This document shows, in pieces, positions 29,655 through 39,816 of a DNA stretch of 64,000 bases. Every line of letters begins with the position of its first letter. Position 1 is the first letter of the stretch. The position numbers and the translations under genes are program-made. The notes under the pieces were generated by a model. It was not told the DNA's origin. It worked only from the letters and a program-made list of their open reading frames with translations, and did no database searches. Origin of the DNA: Drosophila miranda (lineage: Eukaryota; Arthropoda; Insecta; Diptera; Drosophilidae); contig NC_046677.1 in assembly GCF_003369915.1 (NCBI RefSeq), positions 19,238,913 to 19,302,912 on the forward strand, given 5' to 3'.

Positions 29655-32600
29655 TTAATGGTACATCATAGTGTCTGTGCTTTGATACAGACACATATAG
29701 GCATCGCAAAAAATTCGCTTGGCGTGATCAGGTAGAACTTTATCATTAGGTGATGTTTCATTAATAGAGCGCGCACCTTCATCGGAAAGCCACTGTGTTA
29801 ATTCGGGAACACATATCATTTCCGGTATGTTATATCCATTCTGTTCACCTAAAAGAAAATATAAAAGGCATATGTAAAATGTATCGTATTGGTTTCAATG
29901 CACAATATTTTATTTAAGGATGGGGGACCGGATAGATCGCTATATTCAAATCAAGAGAAAACTCGGTCCGCAAAGCCTCCAGGACAATAAATAAAAATTA
30001 AACTGTGAAAGCTGACATCACATGGCAAGTGTGACTCCGAATAACGATCACCAGTGTATATATAATGTAACTTACCCTTTCTATCAGCCATTGAATCGAA
30101 AAAACACCATGGTGCATCTGGCCCAGAACCTGATTTTACAAACGCTACATAATGCGATGTTTCTATACAAACAACTGAAAATAGTTCCATGTAAACTCGT
30201 GGTACTACCATATGATCAGCCATAATTCTGAAGTCCTTGGGAATAAATATTTTTGTATGCACATGATTATTCCTAAAATTTAATGAATAAAAGTAAGATA
30301 ATGAACCTATATAATCGTAAATTTAATTTTACCTTTTTGCATGCATATGAAATGTAACAAGGCATTTTTGACAAAAGGCTGTACACTCAAGACCTGAGCC
30401 GACTTGTAGACTTCCAAAACATTCATTACATTCATATTCAGCTAGTTTTCCACACAGAAAGCACTGTCGAGGAGCTAAAATAATTAGAAAAATGTTCAAT
30501 AAGGCTTAATAGTCGCATATAATAGAGAGGAAGTGAATTTGAGCGGAACGGTGTGAGCCGTATATTATATGAGATTATGTTTTATGTTTGATATCAATTC
30601 CCGAACACATAAAGTATACAATTTCTTAACCAGCATCAAATGCTATGCCGGCTTGGCTAGTCACACTTTGAAGATATGTACCAGAAAATTTAAAACTCAG
30701 AAACAGGTCGTTTCGATCGAATCAATATTACAGCCAGAATGAAGGAAACAATAATATGTTTTACGAAATTATTTCTTTTAAGAAGAAGAAATACAATTTG
30801 GGTTTTAATTTTAAAGCTTACAGTTTTCAATTATGTCTGTCACATCTAGAACTTGCGAGGGTAAAATTCTTGGATACATTTTGTAACTTTTTCCAAAACG
30901 AGGCATCTGAATAATAAAACAAGAGGGAACCTCCTTTAGTTTGATATTCGACGAATGAAAGCTTTGTTCAAAAAGTTGCTGGACAGTTGGTAATGTTAGT
31001 TTTTCATCTTTATCCACAAACAGTTGATAAAAATATGAGTCTTGTCCAGAGCTAAGCTAAAAATAAAGAATAAAGAAAATAAAGAACTGAACTTAATACA
31101 AATTCTCACCATAAAATGAAAAATTAACGCACTTTTAAGAATGGTTCGACGCGCATAATTTGTGATAGCAAACTGTTCAGGAACTCTTCAGGATCTTTTT
31201 CCTCGCATGTGAGACCACTTACAGAACTGAGTTGGTCTAATAGTTCTCGCAGCTTCATAACGCTGTCAGATCGCACAAATAATTGTTTCCTCAATGGATT
31301 AACAATTTCATCCCGCAAAACCTTTTGAACATCTCTGTAATTCCGAATATCCTGTTGGAAAATTATTAGATTACAAGATTTTCAGCATCGTTATTGTCTT
31401 ACTTTGGGTCCTGGAGATCGGTACAGTATAGAATCAAACACACTAGTAAAAGTGAACATTGAAAATAGTGTCGCATCAAGATAGCAAGAGTTATGATGTC
31501 CTTGTATTCCTTTGAATTTTCCACAAATTTTCTGGAGCTCATCCGAACTATGTATTCCTAAAATAAAAGATAAGGACGTGTCAATTGTCGATTGTCATCT
31601 TGATCAATAAGAATTTAAATTGTGCAAGCTGTAAGTATGCACTTACGTAGTGGCGGTACTGAACCAGAAATAGAAGGGCACGCGACGACACCGAAGTTTA
31701 TCTCCTGATTGTTAGTAATCTTGTTTCCTACATGGTAGCTGTCTTTATCGGTGAATCGTCGATCAGTTTTGCACCTGTCGGACGTTACAAAAATAGCCCG
31801 ACCTTGGTGACACGTAAATAAGCTGAAAATTGTGAACAAACAAATTTTTTTAAATACCTATTAATTATTATGAATTAAATACATAATTCAATATTATTAT
31901 ATATTCTTCATATTCCTATTCCATATTTGTCAGAGGGCCTCTCCTCCACGAATATACCCCTATACTTTTCGAGTACCGAGCATAAATATTGGCGGTTTAT
32001 GGCGGAAAAATGTGATTTTGCACTATAGCGCAGGGAACAAATCACATTTTGAATTCGGACAGCGGATTCAGTTTCAGCGACATACGACATAAATTAATTT
32101 AAAAAGAAATGCACATCAATTTTAATTACTATCTACTTATTTTTATTAAAAATATGTAAATAAATATATACCGAAGGCCATTGTAACTTCCATCTGACAA
32201 TGGAATGTTCTTCAAGAAAGGTTCGTCTTCAAGCTCTATTCCAACAAGTACGTTTTTAGAAATTCCTGGAGGTATACCAATCCATCTAATTACACCATAC
32301 ACATCTCCACACACTCCAGAATCAGATACTTCGACGAGGGAGCCAATTGCAAGCTCTGTTCCTGGTATTTCAATCAGGCGTTGATAATCTGAAATTGTGT
32401 GACCTAAAAATTGCATTTCAAAAGGTAAAAAGAAAAATAATTAATAAAAAACCCCGGTACGCAGTCAGTATATGTTTATGTAAGGTTATGATTTATGTAA
32501 CTTATGCAATATATTTCTGCCACCTAGTGACACAAAATATTGCCACTGTTTCCATACCGCACATTCCGTTAAATCTATTTATCTGTCTCTCTATCAACGG

Positions 32601-33425
32601 CTTATCCTCCGGACCCTACTCTACATACTTTTCACAGTCACAAAACACGTAACACACACAAACGAATAGATCAACGCATACTGAATTATGTTTACATTTA
32701 CATACGGGCTATTTGGATATTCAGGCAGGATCCGGTTTTTATTTACTCTTTGCGTTTTCAGCCAAAACGTTTCGTTTTTATGTGCCCCCGTTTTGTCACA
32801 TTTTCTCATGTCCTGTTAAACGCACAAATTAGTGCTGTTAAACCCACAATTTAGTTTATTGCGCGCACAAAAGCCTCTGTTATGTTTAACATCCCAAAAA
32901 TCGATACCAAAATCGGACTGAGTCAGCTGTTTGCACGAAAACGTAAGGTGTTGTTGTATTAACCAATTATTTCAAAGCCAAATTTGAGTTTGGGATCAAA
33001 TGAACGATTTACTTTGAAGGCACAAGACAAATTGCCCTGGTAATGGTGTCAATTTTATGTAAATGCATCAATTAAGAATAGTTTGGTTTTATATGTTGAG
33101 CTACTGAGCACTATTTGAAATATTCACACAGAGCGACGTGTACTAAACGGGCGAAACCGATCAAATCAAAAGGGTTTGTTTTTACAATTTTGAGCCAACC
33201 AAAACTTGTTTATATAAATGAGAGATACTCACCCAAAGATTCATCTTTGACTGCTATCGATAGCGGGTTCGAAGATTTCGGCGGACCCTCGTCGTCACTG
33301 TTGCCCTCCACAGATGTTTTATTTTTATTTAAAATCATAGCTGCTGCCCCGGCATGTGTTGGCCAATTGGCCCCTAAAATATCAGCTAAATCGACATCCT
33401 TATGTGTTGGATTTTCAACAACCAT
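29655..33425 (-). CDS. CYLD: CYLD: CAP-Gly/USP-type deubiquitinase
   Basis: Nine exons: 33425-33233, 32403-32172, 31822-31647, 31557-31403, 31351-31133, 31056-30822, 30474-30333, 30272-30076, 29848-29655. They give 580 aa from the ATG at 33425. One CAP-Gly domain ([11 protein letters not shown].., VGIELEDE) is followed by a USP domain with Cys225 (HNSCYLD), His (ETSHYVAFV) and Asp (CFFDSMAD). The USP domain contains the CYLD-type zinc insert ([17 protein letters not shown]). CYLD trims Lys63- and Met1-linked ubiquitin and restrains NF-kB and JNK signalling in the cytoplasm. Human CYLD has three CAP-Gly domains; only the last is seen here. The frame is open upstream of 33425 to an AG at about 33436, so an additional 5' exon is likely and the true start may lie further upstream. 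Confidence 0.93.
30580..30765 (+). repeat. DINE-1/INE-1 remnant in a CYLD intron
   Basis: Plus-strand DINE-1 words are present but diverged: CATAAAGTATACAATTTCTT, CCAGCATCAAATGCTATGCC, then the TTACAGCCAGAATGAAGG tail. The copy lacks the CTGTCTGTCC block. Confidence 0.5.
31915..31990 (-). repeat. DINE-1/INE-1 start fragment in a CYLD intron
   Basis: Read on the minus strand it gives GCTCGGTACTCGAAAAGTAT followed by AGGGGTATATTCGTGGAGG, the usual opening of DINE-1 elements. Only this opening is kept. Confidence 0.55.
32690..33090 (+). repeat. Dispersed repeat family A, copy 2, in CYLD intron 1
   Basis: It shares GTTTTCAGCCAAAACGTTTC near 32755 with 48160. It shares CTGAGTCAGCTGTT at 32919-32932 with 48814-48827, and a run from AATTATTTCA.AGCCAAATTT through the TGTCAATTTTATGTAAATGC stretch with 10366-10480 and 48220-48360. 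It fills most of the first intron (32404-33232). Confidence 0.6.
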
Positions 33426-33934
33426 ATCGTTCACTAAAAATTAACATTTTAGGAAATATAATTAGCCATTGTTTGTATTAAATTTAATAAGTTACTCGTT
33501 ATATAAGATATATAACACTGTGCGACAAAATGAAACTTTTTGTATGTACTTTGCACGAGAAAAAAATTAGATTAAAGGTCTAGATGAGTAGAGGACCTCC
33601 TCATACTTAGAATTTGCAATATACCCACAAAATCTTTGTTGACTGCGCACTTTTTCATAATTTTCACTCCATATCTGCTTTAAAAAGAAAATTTTACCTT
33701 TCGCAGAATTTTGACTCGGGATTCGGGAAGATTCAGCGAGGTCTTGCGCCCAAACTTGCCTCGACGTCAAAAAAAAAAATTAAATTCAAATTTCAAATTC
33801 AAAACTGATCATTTTTTGCGTTTCTTGAATTACGACCGTTTTTATTTTACAAAAAAAAACACAATTTTGTATTTGATTTTAACGGTAAAATTGCACTTAA
33901 CGGAACTTAACGGCAAAATTCAGCATTCAGAGGT

Positions 33935-34190
33935 TGGGGAAAACGGTTGCAGGTTAACCATTTATCCATAGAACGATACCTTAAACGACGCCCAATTAAT
34001 GTAAATATGAAAATACAAGAAATAATTATTTTTCTACTTTTCCCGATTATTCAAAATTTTGGAACAAAAATAAAGCAAAAAATTATCAATTTTGAATTTG
34101 AAAGTTTAATATTTTCAAAACGATAAGCTTATGGCATTTATTCAGCATTTCAGAATTGCAAAGTAAAATACAACCAGACTTAAGATACCT
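33935..34190 (+). repeat. Dispersed repeat family B, copy 2
   Basis: Aligns by eye with 53985-54300 over TTTATCCATAGA, CCTTAAACGACGCCCAATTA, the GAATAATT..TTTTTC run, TTTGAAAG.TTAATATTTTC, and ATAAGCTTA. No coding potential. Confidence 0.6.
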
Positions 34191-34281
34191 AACAACCTCT
34201 GCACGACCTTCCTCCTCTAGGAATCTAAATCAAACTTTTTTCCTGCATCAAACCGGCGTTTTCTGGTAGACTTCGGGCTCC

Positions 34282-34460
34282 AAAAGTACCCAGTACTCGA
34301 AAAGTATAGATTTGTGGTGAAAGTAGATGTGTGTAACACCCAGAAGATCAGCATCAATAGCCAGGTCGATATAGCTATGTCTGTTTTTCCGCACGACATA
34401 TTTGACGCCTAATTCTCAAAGACCATAAGAGCTAGAGCAACCAAATTATGTACGACGACG
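34282..34460 (+). repeat. DINE-1/INE-1 remnant upstream of CYLD
   Basis: It shows ACTCGAAAAGTATAG, GTAACACCCAGAAGATCAGC, a shortened CTGTCTG block and CATAAGAGCTAGAGCAACCA. The middle part around the TATA-rich block is deleted. Confidence 0.65.
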
Positions 34461-36440
34461 ACCCAAAACTGTTTTCTATAATCGAGAAATAAAGACCAGC
34501 TGACACAGATAATACTGCCGCAGTATTGTGGACCATTTCTGTTGCTCCGAACGATGTCATTTGAAAGCATGATTTGAATGTGCCAATGGACTTCAGGAAC
34601 AGGTTTGAACCTGGATCCTTGCCGCTGAGCAAGACGATCAGTTCTTGCCAGATTTTCCTTCAAACTGGTTTAAGACGCCAACAACGAATTGCAATTCTAC
34701 TAGAGATTTTTCTAGATGCTTCGTAAAATAGAAATAAAGGTGTTAAAACAATTGAAATACTTTATCATGCTAATTAAGATAAACCAGAAATATAATAACT
34801 ATTCCAAAAACTTAACCAAATTTCTAGTCAACAGAGACAGCCTTCTGTGGCACCTACAAAAACAACTCAGTTGGGATTCGGTCTGGCAGTCTGCTGCAGA
34901 CCCGAAATACGGCTTTACAGATGGCTGCATATGCACTGTATGACAAACAACCAATTTCTTACTACTTACATGTATGTACTTATTTTTAAAAGTTAGTCAT
35001 AAATAAAAATTCACGATTGTACATAACACGTACATACATATATACACAAAGCACTGCTGTGTCTGTGTTAAATTCTTTGTTTGGATTCTTTAGAACGTTT
35101 TTAAAATGTAAACTTAAATTAAATATCGCAACAAAAGTTCAACAAAAATTATTTTCTCCCATTTCTAGTATATGTACAGACATGGGGTATGACAAATTTA
35201 GACGGCCGTGAACAGAGCATTGAGAGCACGAATTATAAAAAAGAAATCCGAACAAATCATATTAATACAATTTTTAAAGTTAAAAATGACTTTTACTGGC
35301 ACAGTCAACAAATTTGTGTGACTTTGATAACATAAAATATGTTGTGCTATATAGAATAGCGATAGCGATACCTATATTATCGATGGTTGAACATTTAGCC
35401 GAACATCGATTGTTTCTGTCCACAATGGAAAGTATCGCGGGAAAAAATTTAACAATGTAGACATATTTAATTTAATTTTATTAAATTTAAGCGCCCATAC
35501 ATTTCAATGGTTAACTGCAGTGAGGTTTTTGGAATCGTCGAAATCCGCGCCGTCTCTCTTGCACGAAGGCGAGAGAACATATAGATTCATCTGTGAGTAC
35601 GCACAAAACCCTCAAGTACGAATTTCTGTGTAATTGTGCAAAGCAGAAAGTTTATGGAATTATTATTTTTTTCTTGCCATTGATAGCACATTTTGTATGC
35701 ATATGAACCCCTTCGGCTATATATCGCATAGAAAAATTCTGATTAGGAACATTCTCGATGGATAGTGGAACAACTGAGAAATTTTCGGAACGGCAAATCC
35801 GTAAAAAGCAATCCTAGAAAACGATGGCGGGCGGTCACCTGTGGGAATAGGCTATTACGGATCATCCCAGTGTGAATACAGTATTAGAGAGACTTTGGGG
35901 AAAGTCTAGAAAGAAACATCATTCTTATAGGAAAAAAAGAAGAAAATACCAAACACTACCTGAAAAGTAAACCTATGCGTATATTAATGGGCTCTCAGAT
36001 TAAAGTTAATGAAATCATATGCCGATTGGTTAAATTTTTTAAGTTTTATTCAATTTAGAAAAGAAAATCGGGAAAAAGTATTTGAAAATGGGTAGAGCAA
36101 ATAAAACAAAAAATCACAGCTGATTGACCAGTGTAATCGTAGAAAATCTACACCTCGGCATTTTTTCACCGAAAAAGTGGTTCTGATCGGAGATTTGAGA
36201 CTTAGGCCTATGACTCTGATCCGAAAAATGTGTACTCGTGCAGAATTAGGGTTGATATTCGTATAAAACCGATTAGAAATTTATGCTAAGTAAGTTTGAT
36301 CGCAAAACTGTTGTCGGATGTGAGTACTAAGTTTTAATAAATATTATAAAATAAAAAGGAGAGGAAAATTTGATTGCAATATTTTTGGTATATTTTTATT
36401 ATGAAAAAGTATATTTTGGTATATTTCTGATCGATAAGTG
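34461..36440. other. Intergenic DNA between CYLD and the OSER1-like gene
   Basis: AT-rich and without a supported gene. It contains family C repeat at 35745-35870. Around 35360-35410 there are ATCGAT words (GCGATACCTATATTATCGAT, then GAACATCGATTG) that resemble partial DREF-type promoter motifs between the two divergent genes. That regulatory reading is weak. Confidence 0.35.
35745..35870 (+). repeat. Dispersed repeat family C, copy 2
   Basis: It carries AACTGAGAAATTTTCGGAAC followed by GGCAAATCC and, after an extra stretch, GGTCACCTGTGGGAATAGGC. It matches 14570-14680. Confidence 0.55.
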
Positions 36441-36644
36441 GTATAAATGGGCCGTGGTCACCCTGTATACGATGTGGATATATGGGCATACTCTATACAT
36501 AGCATATTCATTTTTATTAAGAGCAAACAAACAAAAATAAACAAAAAGGTATTTTTGGCTGCCTTAGGTCGAACAATAATATTTCAAAAACTGGACAAAA
36601 ATAATCCCAAATGGTTTTTTAATAATTACAATTATGTTTGTAGA

Positions 36645-37502
36645 ATGACTACTGAGGAATTACCAGCCAATCTCGACAAGTTGAAAATAACACCAACACA
36701 CCCTCTTTGCAAATCAGTAAAAAGGAATCCATTCTATAATCCAGACAATGATTTTAAACTTTCAAATGCGAATGACAACTTTGAACAAATACTTACCGCC
36801 AAACACAAAATGATACATCGCTGGAAGTGCAGACCAAGGCGTCGATCCGAGAGCTGTCTTGAGAGTTGCACGCAAGACAAGTCTTTTCTTCAAACGGAAT
36901 CTGTTGAAATTACAAGTCCCCCAAGTTACTCGCATGGTGTTAAAAAGCTTGCACAGAAAAAACATGTTGCCCCTACAAAGAAATATCTTTTTCGGCAACC
37001 TATGTTGAAGACATTATTTGGTTGTGAACACGGAAGGAGTCTTGTTCGAAGTAGTCAAATGTTTCACTTAAACGCAGAAAAGGAAAAAACTAGCAAAATT
37101 CAGACTAAAAACTCGACCTTTAATATAGGCGACACATGCAGTTTCCGCGATCTTATCAGTGAATGCGATATATTGCTGGACCAAACAAAGGAAACAAATT
37201 TGGATAATGTTCGTCGTGTACCAAAAATCTGCAGTAAATATAAAGCAACAATTTCCAGCAAAAAAGAAATCAATTGTAGACTGCTGTCAATTAAGGAACG
37301 CAACGCTTTTACAATATCAGCATCTAAGAGATCACTATCAGTTTCACGTATGGGCACGACGTGCTCTCAGCAAGCTTGTTATAATGCCACAACACCAAGC
37401 AACTGCGACGATGTAACGATATCAGAACTGGCTAGCTATTTTGATACTATGGTGCATATTCCAAAAAAAATGTCTTCAATGGCTGAGATGATGTACATTT
37501 AA
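36645..37502 (+). CDS. OSER1-family (oxidative stress responsive serine-rich) protein
   Basis: 285 aa from the ATG at 36645. The last 28 residues (CDDVTISELASYF.., then HIPKKMSSMAEMMYI) closely match the C-terminal signature of vertebrate OSER1, which ends IPKKMSHMAEMMYT. A basic RRR-S patch (CRPRRRSESC, about residues 65-75) corresponds to the RRRRSKSP patch of that family. The rest is low-complexity, Ser/Lys-rich and likely disordered. The family is reported to respond to oxidative stress downstream of FOXO; molecular function is unclear. The frame stays open upstream to 36447, but that part is AT-rich and lacks family similarity. TTTGTAG just before the ATG could be a splice acceptor, so a 5'-UTR intron is likely. 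Poly(A) signal at 37592. Confidence 0.82.
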   Translation: MTTEELPANLDKLKITPTHPLCKSVKRNPFYNPDNDFKLSNANDNFEQILTAKHKMIHRWKCRPRRRSESCLESCTQDKSFLQTESVEITSPPSYSHGVKKLAQKKHVAPTKKYLFRQPMLKTLFGCEHGRSLVRSSQMFHLNAEKEKTSKIQTKNSTFNIGDTCSFRDLISECDILLDQTKETNLDNVRRVPKICSKYKATISSKKEINCRLLSIKERNAFTISASKRSLSVSRMGTTCSQQACYNATTPSNCDDVTISELASYFDTMVHIPKKMSSMAEMMYI

Positions 37503-37893
37503 TTTTGAACCAACCATTAAGATGTATATGCCTGTAGATATACTATTAAGCATACATACGTATGTACATATGTATAAATTATTTGTATACTAATAAAATG
37601 CATTATTTCTCGGCTGTTTATAGCTTCAGTTGAAAATTACTTCGTATCGTGTGCGTCTAAGAAGATATATTTGCCATTACGTAGACGGAGGAAGAGCCCT
37701 GCCTATTTGGGTAGGTGTAAATCTGTCTGTCTTTATGCCGAATACCGAAAAATGGCATTTTGAAATTCCGCCCTAGTCATGCTCGTTCGAATTTGTACTT
37801 ATACATATGTACATATGTATGTATAAAATTTATTTCAAAGTTAATCGACTACACTATGCAACAAAATCGAACTTTTTTTTGGGGCTTAACATT

Positions 37894-38135
37894 TTTATAC
37901 CCGATACTCGAAGAGTATAGGGGTATATTACATCTGTGGTGAAAGTGTAAATGTGTGCAACATGATCAGCATCAAAAGCCGAGCGCCTAGATCTCAGAGA
38001 CTATAAGAGCTAAAGCAACCAAAATTGGTTTAGACTCCTGTGATATCACAAATGTCACAAGTGTATTTCAAAATTTCGCCCCGTCGCCACAAAGGAAGAA
38101 AATCTCCACATTTTGAAGATACGAAAAAACCATAA
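37894..38135 (+). repeat. DINE-1/INE-1 copy, well preserved start
   Basis: It opens with TATACCCGATACTCGAAGAG, followed by TATAGGGGTATATTACATCTGTGGTG, then ATGATCAGCATCAAAAGCC, ACTATAAGAGCTAAAGCAAC, and TTCGCCCCGTCGCCACAAAG. The CTGTCTGTCC block is deleted. Confidence 0.75.
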
Positions 38136-38149
38136 ACTCAAAAGGATAG

Positions 38150-39165
38150 GCCACCGGAGGTCGAGCTAGACATAGAGCCCCTGGAGGCCTAAAGTGTGGA
38201 GGCTGAACTTGCGGCGTCGGGCGGAGCGTCTGTGGTGTCGGACGACATCCTGGACGACTACGTACCGGATGGGAGCAAACTAGCCGGGGTCTCTAGCTTA
38301 TCGATGCCGGCAAGAAGTTTTAGTCTCCTGAGACCGATCCAGACAAAACAATGGTGGTGGTGAACTCCAGGAACGTGATTGACCCTGCTGCAGATAAACC
38401 TCCACCATGGTAAGGTACCATGCGCTGCTCTCCTGGGGTGGAGCCGACATAGTCCTCATTGGACTATTAGCCTTGGATTCTTGGAAGCAGGGTATCTGGG
38501 CTGAGGACTCGAGACTATGGACTATACGTAGCTGTTACCACAGGTAAAACAAGTACCTACATTCTTGCAAAAATACAGTTGCACTTATTTTTTCTCCCAA
38601 ATTTCAGAAAGAAGACCACACTGCAGTGAGCCTCGAATGCCAGGAGAGCTCACTGAGGATGTGCTCCACCTATACGAGTCATAGCCATACCTCCTCCACA
38701 CGCGCCACCCCGTATGCTCATCGCAAACTGCGCGCCCACGGACATCGGGTCAGTGGGAAATCACTGACACTTATGAACAGGGTGAGTACCTGTTCACTTA
38801 TCTACTGACCACTCAGCTGGTATTATTTAACCGGGGAAATAATCCCATTATTATTATTAAAAATCGTAAAGAGGTCCTGGACGTTACACTTGCCTCTCAC
38901 GAGATACAGAGGAACATTGTATCCTGCAGGGTCCCGGAAGAACACTCCTTTGCGGACCACAGGAAACTGTATTCCCTTTTTTCCTATCGATACCTACCGA
39001 GACCACTGGACTCGGAAGAAACCTGAATGGTGGACTCCAAACTGGGGGAACTCTGGAAAGCCCCGCGGAGCCTCTTCAACAAAGCAAGAGCTTTATATGT
39101 ATGTTAAGCAGAGCTGGGCCGAATACAAGGCCAGTCTGTCAATTTACAACAAATAAGCCAAACGC
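38150..39165 (+). mobile_element. Decayed LINE (R1/LOA-like), ORF1 end to RT linker
   Basis: Near 38350 the DNA encodes MVVVNSRNVIDPA. Soon after comes an endonuclease opening readable with frameshifts (NLHHGKVPCAALLSWGGADI, then VLI). At 39030-39155 lies the endonuclease-RT linker (KPEWWTPNWGN, VKQSWAEYKASLSIYNK), the same region as at 28865-29010. Many stops interrupt it. It sits just 3' of a DINE-1 copy between the OSER1-like gene and Usp14. Confidence 0.6.
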
Positions 39166-39169
39166 GCCT

Positions 39170-39790
39170 CATGGTGTAAGTTTTGCGAAATCGAGAGCAA
39201 TTCAGAAGCTTCGTGCTTGCGAAGAGTTCTCTCGAAGACAACATCCACCCTGGGTAGGTGTCTGGGAGACTTTTATGTATTAGATTTTATCTGTTTCCAT
39301 TTCTTTTAATTTTTTATTTACATCTGCCTCTTCGTTTTTGTATTCTTTGTATTCTCAAACAAAAATCAGGCGTTTTATCTCGCAAGAGGGCGCACACATT
39401 GCACGACGAAATTTGTGTGAGAGATAGACAGAAAATGAGCAAGCGCGTAGAAGGCGTTACGTAGCCACTGCACTTCTGGCTATAATAATGATCCGATCTG
39501 ATTCAGATTGTAGTCTAGCAGATATGGGCAATCTCTACGATTCTGCGTTTTCGGTTTCCGCATATGTATCTTCAAGATTGTGGACGCCAAAAATAATACA
39601 AATACAAAAATAAACAAATAGACTCAGAACCGAGAATCCCAAAACAAAGTATTCGTAGTGAAGATTACATTTTTGTGTTGTTGTTTGACTTCTCCCAAAT
39701 TTAAAAAGCGTGCCCACCACATGCAAAAGTAAAAGACTGTTTAGATCTCGTGAGGATTTTTATAATTCAAATTAATTTGATCAACAACCC
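39170..39790. other. Spacer 3' of Usp14, nothing recognised
   Basis: No gene or repeat identified. The minus-strand AATAAA for Usp14 lies at 39799-39794, just beyond this stretch. Confidence 0.5.
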
Positions 39791-39816
39791 AGATTTATTG
39801 ACAGTAACACAATTAT

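Noticed and set aside
36447-36644. Upstream extension of the OSER1-like frame to 36447
   Set aside because: The added 66 residues are Ile/Lys/Asn-rich as in AT-rich non-coding DNA and show no family similarity; an acceptor-like TTTGTAG directly precedes the later ATG.
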